Source: a virus. From it: 64,000 nt of DNA. Within the stretch, counting starts at the first letter, position 1. Every line of letters begins with the position of its first letter. The notes under the pieces were generated by a model, which was not told the DNA's origin, ran no database searches, and saw only the letters and a program-made list of their open reading frames with translations. Where the stretch lies: positions 21,448 through 85,447 of IMG/VR virus record IMGVR_UViG_3300029267_003703; one strand, 5' to 3'. Of the stretch, positions 32,221 to 38,764 are shown one piece after another. A program made the translations under genes and the position numbers.

Positions 32221-32661
32221 TTGAGCAACTGCTGCTCGTCCTTCTTCTCCACCAACAGATACGGGTTGCGCGTGCAGCCCGGCATGTGCTCCTCGAACAC
32301 GCGGATTACCCACTGGTTGAGGATGTCGGCCGTGGCGGTCGCGTCTCTCGCTCCTGCGGCAGTCAGGGCTTTCAGCTGAGCGCTGGTCACGTCTGCCAGC
32401 AGGGAGGGGTGGTCGGCTACTGCCCTGACCGCGGACAGTACGCGGGCTACCTCCTTCACCCCCTCTGCGCTGACTGAGGCCAGCAGCAGCGCCGAGTCTT
32501 CGGGCTGCGTCTTTTGGATGACGAGGCCCGCAAGGTAGCGTTTGAACGGTGCGGGGAGGTTGTGGTCCGGCACGAGCTTCTCCAGGAAGAACTCGAACAG
32601 GGTGCGGTCGAACTTCCCCCCCTACGGTCTCCAGCTTCTCAAGGTCGAATTGTACTTTCAT
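32217..32661 (-). pseudogene. Helical protein gene interrupted at a 7-G homopolymer
   Basis: A strong ribosome site (CCAGGAGGGAAAACAG, minus strand) precedes ATG at 32661, which encodes MKVQFDLEKLETVG. At seven consecutive G residues (plus strand C7, 32616-32622) the frame runs off into nonsense, while the +1 frame continues as good protein: GKFDRTLFEFFLEKL, then a helical domain to 32217. Removing one G gives a single 147-residue protein. Without the shift, the downstream part would have only a GTG at 32573. The cause may be sequencing error, a true mutation, or slippage at the homopolymer. No domain recognised; low-Cys, helical, acidic C-terminus. Confidence 0.65.
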
Positions 32662-32677
32662 CTGTTTTCCCTCCTGG

Positions 32678-32683
32678 TATTCT
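32678..32683 (+). promoter_or_regulatory. Extended -10 element 7 bases before a start codon
   Basis: TGG followed by TATTCT (32678-32683) ends 7 bases before ATG 32691, and no ribosome site is present. The -35 region is weak (CTTTCA, 17-base spacer). It lies in the 29-base divergent gap. Confidence 0.4.
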
Positions 32684-32690
32684 ACCTCAC

Positions 32691-33149
32691 ATGAGAACTT
32701 CAACGGTCTTGTGCCTGGTTTTGCCGCTGGTTTGCTCGCCCGCGTACGCACAAGAGGTGACCCCTCCAACACCGCCAACAGTCCCGCCAGGCGGGGACAA
32801 GATCGAGTACCTAGAAAAAGACGCTCCGGCTCCTTACCCAGGCTTCCTCTACGACGCGGACACGGCAGTGCGGTGGGGCAACTGGCTCACGTTCTGGAAG
32901 AAGAGGTACGTCATCGACATGACCGAACAGAAGAAGGTCTGCGGCATCCGAGAGGACACGCAAACCAAGATTCATCTGATCGAAGTCGAGGCAAGGAACC
33001 GGATCATAGAAGAGCAGCGCAGGCGCCTCGAGGAGGTGGAGAATCCTCCGTGGTACGAGACCCAGTGGTTTGGGGTGGGGGCGGGGGCCACCGGCGCGTT
33101 CGGCCTGACGCTGCTGTCAATCTGGGCTGTGGGGCAGGCTGCTAAGTAA
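32691..33149 (+). CDS. Signal-peptide and C-terminal TM protein, spanin-like
   Basis: A 152-residue protein. Residues 1-20 form a Sec signal peptide with an AYA-Q cleavage site. A Pro-rich linker follows, then the segment KDAPAPYPGFLYD, a pattern I associate with phage Rz-like/lysis-region proteins, a charged coiled coil (RNRIIEEQRRRLEEVE) and a C-terminal TM helix (residues about 128-150). Such a protein would span the periplasm anchored in the inner membrane, consistent with a Gram-negative host and a role in late lysis. No outer-membrane lipoprotein partner is adjacent; a lipoprotein is encoded at 63505. Confidence 0.6.
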   Translation: MRTSTVLCLVLPLVCSPAYAQEVTPPTPPTVPPGGDKIEYLEKDAPAPYPGFLYDADTAVRWGNWLTFWKKRYVIDMTEQKKVCGIREDTQTKIHLIEVEARNRIIEEQRRRLEEVENPPWYETQWFGVGAGATGAFGLTLLSIWAVGQAAK

Positions 33150-33324
33150 GCTCGAGGCGCTCGAGCAGCCGCTTGTTGGCCTCGGGGGAGTTGGACGGGG
33201 GGACGCCGACGGCGCGCAGCGCGAGCACGCGCTCACCCGGCTGCATAGTGGCTACCTCTCCTTCGTACTCCACCACTTCCTGCGCGGTGGGACGGCGCGC
33301 GGTGTGCCACGGCTGCGCCGGCAC
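33142..33324 (-). CDS. Small hypothetical protein, 60 aa
   Basis: A 60-residue protein starting at GTG 33324 just after the stop of the preceding gene, with AGGAAGG upstream. It is helical and charged (RRPTAQEVVEYEGEVATM) and ends near the convergent signal-peptide gene, overlapping it by 8 bases. It is the last gene of the leftward replication operon. No family recognised. Confidence 0.5.
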   Translation of the reverse strand: MPAQPWHTARRPTAQEVVEYEGEVATMQPGERVLALRAVGVPPSNSPEANKRLLERLELT

Positions 33325-33329
33325 CCTTC

Positions 33330-33944
33330 CTATCCGTTTCCCTCCTGGTCTCCGTTGTCGAACTGGTCGGCGCCGGCGAAGGACTCCTGCAGATAGTCCT
33401 GCACCTTCATGCCCTCGTAGGCCGCCTCGGCGATCATGCCGGTGCCGATGAGCAGGGCCTTGAGCATCCGGTCCTGGACTTGGGCGTTCTTCTGCATGCC
33501 GTCGACCATCTCCACCAGTGCCTCGATGTTCTTGTTGGCGTCGGAGAGCTGGGACTTGAGCTCCTCGAGGGCGGCCGCGCTGGCCGCGGAGACGGGCTCC
33601 GCCTTTGTGGAGGTGGCCACCGGTGCGGCTTTGGGCTTCTCTTCCTCCTCGGTCTTCTTGCTGGTGTTGCGGGGTGTGCGCTTGGAGGTGGACTCGTTCG
33701 ACGGCGTCCGCGCTGCTGCCTTCTTGCTTCCGCTGCCCACGGTCTTGGCTGCGTGCTCAGCGATCTTCTCGGCTTGCTCCTTGGGCTTCATGCCGTCGTA
33801 CGCGCTCTTCTCTTTCGGGGTGCTGAGCATCCCGATGGCCTCGGCCGCCATGCGCCGGGGCCAGCCGCTCATGGCAGCGAGGTCGTCCACACTCAGAGCG
33901 GCTACTTCTTCCGGGGTCATCTTCTTCACTTGGGCAAACGCCAT
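33330..33944 (-). CDS. Hypothetical protein with Lys/Ser-rich linker
   Basis: A 204-residue protein with an N-terminal helical domain (TPEEVAALSVDDLAAMSGWP) resembling small helix-hairpin DNA-binding modules. A disordered Lys/Ser/Thr/Glu-rich linker follows (residues about 70-115), then a C-terminal helical domain with a coiled-coil stretch (KNIEALVEMVDGMQKNAQV). A good ribosome site (CGGAGGGAATGAACC) lies across the previous stop. Position at the end of the recombination operon hints at a DNA-associated role; this is inference. Confidence 0.6.
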   Translation of the reverse strand: MAFAQVKKMTPEEVAALSVDDLAAMSGWPRRMAAEAIGMLSTPKEKSAYDGMKPKEQAEKIAEHAAKTVGSGSKKAAARTPSNESTSKRTPRNTSKKTEEEEKPKAAPVATSTKAEPVSAASAAALEELKSQLSDANKNIEALVEMVDGMQKNAQVQDRMLKALLIGTGMIAEAAYEGMKVQDYLQESFAGADQFDNGDQEGNG

Positions 33945-33947
33945 GGT

Positions 33948-34358
33948 TCATTCCCTCCGTTCGTCGATCTCTTCTTCCGACTCAGGGTTCATCAAGATGC
34001 ACGCCACGACCTGAGTGTCAGTGCACGTGCGGCACGCGATGTCGATGACCGGCAGGCCCTTCTTCCGTTTGATCTGGGCCGTCAGTCCTGCTGTCCTGTC
34101 CTTGTAGGTCCACTTCTTGAGGTCCTGGGCGGGGCAGGTAAGCTGCGTTCGCAGCTGCGTCCAGTAGTCCAGGATGAAGTTCATCCATCCGTTTCGCCAG
34201 GAGTCGAACACGTTCTCGACCTCCGGCGGTTCTTCCCTTCCGGTGATGTAGGCTATCAGCTCCTCTCTGCTGGCCTCCGAGGGCACGGTTAGGCCCTTGG
34301 CTCGGCACACTTGGTACAGTTCTGTTCTGTTCACTTGTTGGTAGTAGCTGTCATCCAT
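33948..34358 (-). CDS. SAP-like small protein
   Basis: A 136-residue protein. Residues about 10-40 (TELYQVCRAKGLTVPSEASR, then LIAYITG) follow the helix-extended-loop-helix pattern of SAP or LEM-type DNA-binding motifs. The C-terminal part has Cys residues (CRTCTDTQVVAC) and an acidic tail. It starts one base after the RusA-like gene's stop, behind GGGAGGGTGAC. A DNA-binding accessory in recombination is a reasonable guess, not shown. Confidence 0.6.
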   Translation of the reverse strand: MDDSYYQQVNRTELYQVCRAKGLTVPSEASREELIAYITGREEPPEVENVFDSWRNGWMNFILDYWTQLRTQLTCPAQDLKKWTYKDRTAGLTAQIKRKKGLPVIDIACRTCTDTQVVACILMNPESEEEIDERRE

Positions 34359-34359
34359 G

Positions 34360-34839
34360 TCACCCTCCCAGAAGGGAGATGCTCGGCTCCTCCTTCTCCA
34401 TGTCGTAAAGTCGAATCGTAACGCGTTCTTCTTCTCCCGCAGCGTTCGGGCTCTTGGTCAGGATCACCACCATGAACTGGCTGTCGTCGATGCCGCAAAC
34501 GTCGGCGAGGACATCCTCCAGAAGTTTGACTCTATTGGTGGCGTCCATCTTCTTGTAACGCGTTCTCGACTGTTTTGGATACGTCTTGTTGAACAGGTTG
34601 TTGAAGAAGAAGACGAAGTGCACGATGTACGGGACGTTCTTCTTGATCTGCGCCAGCGACGACCCGTAGTGCTTGGTCAGGTACACCTTCGACTCCCGCT
34701 TGAACGCCTTGCCCTTGTCCGTGAGCCGCCGCCCGCCGCCGCGCACGATCTTGCCCCTGACTTTCACCGGGGGCACGTTCTCGTAGGCGTGGTTGGTGGT
34801 CGGCGGCATGTCCGGCAGGCGCAGCTCGATCATTGCCAA
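34360..34839 (-). CDS. rusA: RusA-like Holliday junction resolvase
   Basis: A 159-residue protein of the RusA family, dimeric nucleases that cut four-way DNA junctions. The N-terminal strand RLPDMPPTTNHAYEN and the catalytic region KMDATNRVKLLEDVL followed by CGIDDSQF match the family layout D-x-x-N-x-x-K...D...DD. It would resolve replication or recombination intermediates before packaging. It overlaps the upstream coiled-coil gene by 10 bases. It is a third nuclease candidate in the same operon beside two PD-(D/E)XK proteins. Confidence 0.85.
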   Translation of the reverse strand: MAMIELRLPDMPPTTNHAYENVPPVKVRGKIVRGGGRRLTDKGKAFKRESKVYLTKHYGSSLAQIKKNVPYIVHFVFFFNNLFNKTYPKQSRTRYKKMDATNRVKLLEDVLADVCGIDDSQFMVVILTKSPNAAGEEERVTIRLYDMEKEEPSISLLGG

Positions 34840-35414
34840 CCCCTGCCCATGTTGCTCTCCCTGACCTGGCCGTCGAACTCCGTTTTGCGGATCTCGACTT
34901 GGCGGGAGATGACCTTGAGGTGCTCCTTGGCGGAGTTGGACCTGTCCCTGAGCAGCATACAGACCTGCTCTTGAACCTGGAGCTCAATGCGCAGGGGGCG
35001 GTACATTGGGTGCAGCTGGAGGTGGTCCTTCTTCTGCTCGACCGTCATCTTCTCCTTCGTGTTCTTGAGCCTCTTGTCCAGGTTCGTGCGGATGCGGGCG
35101 GCCACGTCGTCGATCTCGTTCTCCAGTTGGAGTAGGATGGCGTTGGACTCCGTGAGCCGTTGGTTCACGAACGTTGCCCAGCCCAGGTACTCCACGTAGC
35201 GCTCGGAGTACTCGGTGCCGGAGATGTCGGCCAGCTCCCCTTTCTTGATGGGCGAGGGGGCGTTGGCTTCCGTGACGCCCATCTGTTCGAGCCGCTGCAC
35301 CGCGTCGTCGTAGGTGTCCCACTCGCGCTGTACCTGCTCGTTCTCCTGCTGGCTGATGGTGGGCGGAATGCGGAACTTGACTCCGCGGCTTACCGGCTGC
35401 CTTTTCTTTTCCAT
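34830..35414 (-). CDS. Helical coiled-coil protein of the recombination operon
   Basis: A 194-residue, mostly helical protein with long charged helices (NEIDDVAARIRTNLDKRL, RSNSAKEHLKVISRQ). No Cys clusters or catalytic motifs. It sits between the RusA-like and RecB-type nuclease genes and overlaps both. A structural or mediator role in recombination fits the position, but there is no family match I can name. Confidence 0.6.
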   Translation of the reverse strand: MEKKRQPVSRGVKFRIPPTISQQENEQVQREWDTYDDAVQRLEQMGVTEANAPSPIKKGELADISGTEYSERYVEYLGWATFVNQRLTESNAILLQLENEIDDVAARIRTNLDKRLKNTKEKMTVEQKKDHLQLHPMYRPLRIELQVQEQVCMLLRDRSNSAKEHLKVISRQVEIRKTEFDGQVRESNMGRGWQ

Positions 35415-36235
35415 GCGCGCGTCTCCACATTCATGCCGGCTTGTAGCATCGCCATCTCACCCGAGCGGTCCCTCGGTGAGCGGCGCCATGACGGGTGGCA
35501 AGTCCATGCGTACTTGCACCACTCGCACCAGATGCCCTCCTTGCGCGGTGGTAGTTCGCCCGCCTCGATGAGGGCGTTGAGCTCTACGATGCGGTCCACC
35601 ACCCTGCTCCAGATCATCGGTGTGTACTTGACCAGGAACGGTCCGGCGGACGGCGTGATGTTCTCGTTGCCCTTGTTGTAGTACATGAGCCAGGTTGCTG
35701 GGAGGTCCAGGCAGGCCATGTACACGTGCACTTGGTCGAGGTGGTAGTCCCGGGGCTCGGTGAGCTTTTCGAACTGTGCGGCCGACTCGGTTTTGATCTC
35801 CAGCCCCATGCGTGCGATCGGGTTGCCATCCTTGAGGAAGGTGATGACGCCGTCGCACGAGCTGAAGATGTTCCAGTCGGCGGCCACTGTGTTGTTGTCG
35901 GGGTTGATCCGCACCTCGTCTTCGAACTGGTAGGAGTCGAACTTGCCATCCATCTCGTGCATGGCTGCTTGGATGCCGGCGTGCACCCAGTGCCCATGCT
36001 CGAACTTCTTGCGCCAGACCCGCCCGATGACCCCCTTTTTCTCCGTGCCGGTCATCGTGTAGGCGGCGGAGCGCAAGCACCCCGTGATCTCGGAGGCATG
36101 CACGCCGGCAGGACGGTCGTGGTCGTCACGCTCGTCCATGAACCGTTCGTACGCATCCGAGAAGCCGCGGAACAAGTGCCCGTGCTCCTCCCAGTTCTCT
36201 TCCCGTTCGCCGTCTGCGATCGTCAGCAGACTCAT
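35390..36235 (-). CDS. PD-(D/E)XK exonuclease, Cas4/RecB-like
   Basis: A 281-residue protein. The nuclease core shows GVHASEITGCLRSAAY (Cys and Arg typical of Cas4/AddB-like N-termini), an Asp in CDGVITFL, LEIKTES as the E-x-K catalytic strand, QVHVYMACLD, and a terminal CEWCKYAWTC cluster. Together with the first Cys this could hold a 4Fe-4S cluster as in Cas4. Such enzymes resect DNA ends. Two adjacent ATGs exist; 36235 is chosen for its 4-base distance from AGGAGG, while 36238 would add one Met and overlap the upstream stop as ATGA. Confidence 0.8.
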   Translation of the reverse strand: MSLLTIADGEREENWEEHGHLFRGFSDAYERFMDERDDHDRPAGVHASEITGCLRSAAYTMTGTEKKGVIGRVWRKKFEHGHWVHAGIQAAMHEMDGKFDSYQFEDEVRINPDNNTVAADWNIFSSCDGVITFLKDGNPIARMGLEIKTESAAQFEKLTEPRDYHLDQVHVYMACLDLPATWLMYYNKGNENITPSAGPFLVKYTPMIWSRVVDRIVELNALIEAGELPPRKEGIWCEWCKYAWTCHPSWRRSPRDRSGEMAMLQAGMNVETRAWKRKGSR

Positions 36236-36588
36236 CATTCCTCCTTTACCTTGTGTCTCCAGTAGTCGTAGGGGATGACGACCCACTGTTCTTCGACGTT
36301 GCGCTGCTCGTCCGTGAACTGGATCTGCATGAGCGGCACCTCGCCGAGTTCGCAGTGGCCGCGCACCTTCGCCAAGTCGCTGCGCTTGACGGAGAACGAC
36401 TTCTTGCTCGTCATCTTCGCCTCGACGCGGAACTTGCCCTCCTTTCGTACGTCGTCCTTGTTCCAAGGCCCGCCTCCGGAGCCAGGCTGCCTGCGACCGC
36501 CGATGTCCTTGGCGATCTTGTGCTCCTGCCTCTCGGAGGCGCGCCTCGTCTTCTTGGCCTTTCGGCTCAGCCCCGTCGGAACAGACAT
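36235..36588 (-). CDS. PD-(D/E)XK resolvase/endonuclease-like protein
   Basis: A 117-residue protein. RASERQEHKIAKDIGGRRQ, SGGGPWNKDDVRKEG and FRVEAKMTSKKSF give the E...D...E-x-K layout of small archaeal-type Holliday-junction resolvase or VRR-like phage nucleases. A basic N-terminus precedes it. Start ATG 36588 lies 22 bases inside the RecA-like gene. The product may cut branched DNA, overlapping in role with the RusA-like protein 2 kb downstream. Confidence 0.75.
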   Translation of the reverse strand: MSVPTGLSRKAKKTRRASERQEHKIAKDIGGRRQPGSGGGPWNKDDVRKEGKFRVEAKMTSKKSFSVKRSDLAKVRGHCELGEVPLMQIQFTDEQRNVEEQWVVIPYDYWRHKVKEE

Positions 36589-37832
36589 GGCAGCCCCGTC
36601 ACCTTGTTGGCGAGTACCTGCCTGACGTGGACCGACAGCTTCGGGTCCTCGTCCAGCAGGCGGATGAGCTCGGCGACACCATTGATGCCCTCGAGCAGGT
36701 TCGAGCCGTTGGCATCCAGCACGTTGATGCCACCGCGCTTCTCGACGAGCAGCCCGTTTTGAATGAGCGGCTCGATGAGCGAGGCGTTGACGTCGATCAT
36801 CGACTTCATGGTGTTGTCGTTGAACATGAACTGGACCTTGCCCTTGCGGCCTTCCCGAACGCCCTCCTTCCCTTTCTGCGTCTCCCACTTGAACCACTTG
36901 CCGATCTGCGCCCCCTTGTCGGCGGAGCGGCCGGACTTGATCTTCTCGCCGTTCTCCACGATGACCGTGACGCTGTTGCCGTGCTTGACCGCCCAGCCGT
37001 CCTGGTTCTTGAACTTGCGACCGTAGGTGCTGGCTTCCATGTCGGCGCGCACCTGGCCCGTTGCGAGGATGGTGGTCTCGTGCTTGAGCCCCCCGAGCTC
37101 CGGGAGCTTGCGCTGGAGCTTGTGGTAGCGGTCGAAGAACTTGCGCTTGAGAAGGGCGCGGGCGGCCATCTTCTCCTTGTCGTCCATGTCCTTTTCGTAC
37201 TCGGCTTCGGACGTGAGCACGCTCAGGGAGTCGATGCCGATGATGTGGTAGAAGCCGGTCTCCAGTGCCTTGAGAAGGATGGTGAGAACCTCTTCCCCGG
37301 AGCCGCCGGTTGCGATGTGGAACGTGCCGGTCTTCTCCATGAGCAAAGTGCGCTCCTCGAGAGTGAGCGGTTCCATGCCCAGCTGCCTGCGGCCCTCTTC
37401 CATGTCGTCGATGGTGGCGAGCGGCAATCCTACACGGCACCCGACCTTGCGCATGAGCAGGTAGTCCGGCTTCGTCTCCACCCAGATGTGAAGGATGCGG
37501 GCGTCATCCCCGTAGATCGTCTGGTGGAACGCGTAGTAGTAGTCGAGCAGGACGGTCTTGCCAGAGCCATCGGGGCCGACGATGAGTGTGACGGCGTCGG
37601 CAGGCAGCCCGCCCCCGGTGCCCACGTCCAGCCCCGCAATGCCGCACGGTCGCCGCAGCAGGCTGGTATGCCCGGAGTCCTCAACCGTTCCGATTGCGTT
37701 GAACCCCATGGCCTCGTTGACGGCGTTGGCGATGGCCGCGCTCCTCTGCGCGGTGGCGGGCTTGTTCGTTGACGGAGACCGCTTCGCGGGTTTCTTCGCC
37801 GCTTTCTTGGTGGCCGGTTTGCGCGACGCCAT
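36567..37832 (-). CDS. RecA/UvsX-like recombinase
   Basis: A 421-residue protein. Start ATG 37832 (after GAGGAG) overlaps the zinc-ribbon gene's TGA by one base. A Lys/Ala/Pro-rich disordered N-terminus (residues 1-30) precedes the ATPase core: Walker A GPDGSGKT (Lys92), catalytic-type Glu in IWVETKPDY, Walker B HIIGIDSLSV, and a further strand ILATGQVRADM. Overall it is RecA/UvsX-like and should form presynaptic filaments for strand exchange in replication and repair. The C-terminal 110 residues form a separate helical domain. Confidence 0.85.
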   Translation of the reverse strand: MASRKPATKKAAKKPAKRSPSTNKPATAQRSAAIANAVNEAMGFNAIGTVEDSGHTSLLRRPCGIAGLDVGTGGGLPADAVTLIVGPDGSGKTVLLDYYYAFHQTIYGDDARILHIWVETKPDYLLMRKVGCRVGLPLATIDDMEEGRRQLGMEPLTLEERTLLMEKTGTFHIATGGSGEEVLTILLKALETGFYHIIGIDSLSVLTSEAEYEKDMDDKEKMAARALLKRKFFDRYHKLQRKLPELGGLKHETTILATGQVRADMEASTYGRKFKNQDGWAVKHGNSVTVIVENGEKIKSGRSADKGAQIGKWFKWETQKGKEGVREGRKGKVQFMFNDNTMKSMIDVNASLIEPLIQNGLLVEKRGGINVLDANGSNLLEGINGVAELIRLLDEDPKLSVHVRQVLANKVTGLPCLFRRG

Positions 37833-37999
37833 CACTTCTCCTCGATCTCGCCGGTCTCTTCGAAGGGCTCGGTGCCGCAGCTGGGGCACATGAGAACGTC
37901 ACCATGCCTTTCGATCTTGGCGCCGCACTTGGGGCAGCCGCCGCTGGCGAACTTCTTCATCTTGTCGTTCTTCGACTCGTCGACTCCGTACTTGTCCAT
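37832..37999 (-). CDS. 55-residue zinc-ribbon protein
   Basis: A short gene with an excellent ribosome site (ACAGGAGGTTGAG). It encodes 55 residues with two CxxC knuckles, CPKCG and CPSCG, spaced 16 residues apart, a classic small zinc ribbon, flanked by charged tails. It overlaps the RecA-like start by one base and follows the DUF6884-like gene by one base. Small zinc ribbons of this kind often bind nucleic acid or RNA polymerase. Function here unknown. Confidence 0.75.
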   Translation of the reverse strand: MDKYGVDESKNDKMKKFASGGCPKCGAKIERHGDVLMCPSCGTEPFEETGEIEEK

Positions 38000-38000
38000 C

Positions 38001-38471
38001 TCAACCTCCTGTGGATGAGTTCTGCTTTGCCGTTTGCATGAGCTCTCGCATCTGCTTGAACCACTGCAGTCGTCGGCCCATCGTCATTCCCTCCAACAGG
38101 GCGTATACGTGGTACCCGTGCAGCTGTGCGAGGATCGCTTCCGCGTACCGATGCCCGGCGTAGATGTAGATGTCGTCCTCTTTGGTGACTCCGAAGCAGG
38201 ACGTCAGTATGTTGGCGCAACGAGCCCCCCAGTCCCTTCGTTCGTTGGGGGACTTGGGGAGCTCGCGCTCGTAGGTGTAGACCGGGTAGTCGGGCCGCAT
38301 CACGTGGTGGAACGCGGACACGATGAGAACCCGGTCGTGTGCAAGGCACGCGTAGTCGTACGCGGCCCTGAAGAGGCTGCCGGTGTACAGCTCGCAAGCC
38401 GGGACGGGGGTGTCCCCCGTCTCGATCTTGCTTTTGCCGCACCCGACGAGCGCGATGGATTGCCCGCTCAC
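38001..38471 (-). CDS. DUF6884-like protein
   Basis: A 156-residue protein whose N-terminal signature QSIALVGCGKSKIE, then ACELYTGSLFRAAYDYA, and RVLIVSAFHHVMRPDYPV are typical of DUF6884 (formerly seen in DUF4433-neighbour or queuosine-like contexts). A nucleotide-processing or base-modification role has been suggested for related proteins, but the reaction is unknown to me. GTG start 38471 overlaps the upstream stop as GTGA. Confidence 0.75.
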   Translation of the reverse strand: MSGQSIALVGCGKSKIETGDTPVPACELYTGSLFRAAYDYACLAHDRVLIVSAFHHVMRPDYPVYTYERELPKSPNERRDWGARCANILTSCFGVTKEDDIYIYAGHRYAEAILAQLHGYHVYALLEGMTMGRRLQWFKQMRELMQTAKQNSSTGG

Positions 38472-38764
38472 TTCGCGGCCTTTGCTTCTTTGGCGGCTTC
38501 GTGCCTCGCCATGTTCATGGCGCTGTACTTGCGAACGCACCCGCACATCGGCATGACCTCTCCGCAGTCCTCGCAGATCTTGCCCTTGCCGGTGCCGTTG
38601 CAGGCCATGCACCGGTAGTCCTTCGTCCTGAAGTTCCAGTCGTGCAGGCCCGTGCCTCCGCAGATGCGACAGGTCCGGTCCCCTGGCTCGCGGTGTGCGT
38701 CGATGGGTTCTGGGAAGGGCACGACTGGCAGCACCTTCGGCAGCCTGTACTTTCTCTTGCTCAC
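38468..38764 (-). CDS. DnaJ-type zinc-finger protein
   Basis: A 98-residue protein with repeated Cys motifs: CRICGGTG, CMACNGTGKG and CEDCG, followed by MCGC. The first two match the CxxCxGxG repeats of the DnaJ cysteine-rich domain, so it probably binds two zinc ions. A basic, Pro-rich N-terminus precedes them. It lies between the polymerase gene (ATGA overlap) and the DUF6884-like gene. It could be a nucleic-acid or protein-binding accessory of replication. Confidence 0.75.
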   Translation of the reverse strand: MSKRKYRLPKVLPVVPFPEPIDAHREPGDRTCRICGGTGLHDWNFRTKDYRCMACNGTGKGKICEDCGEVMPMCGCVRKYSAMNMARHEAAKEAKAAK

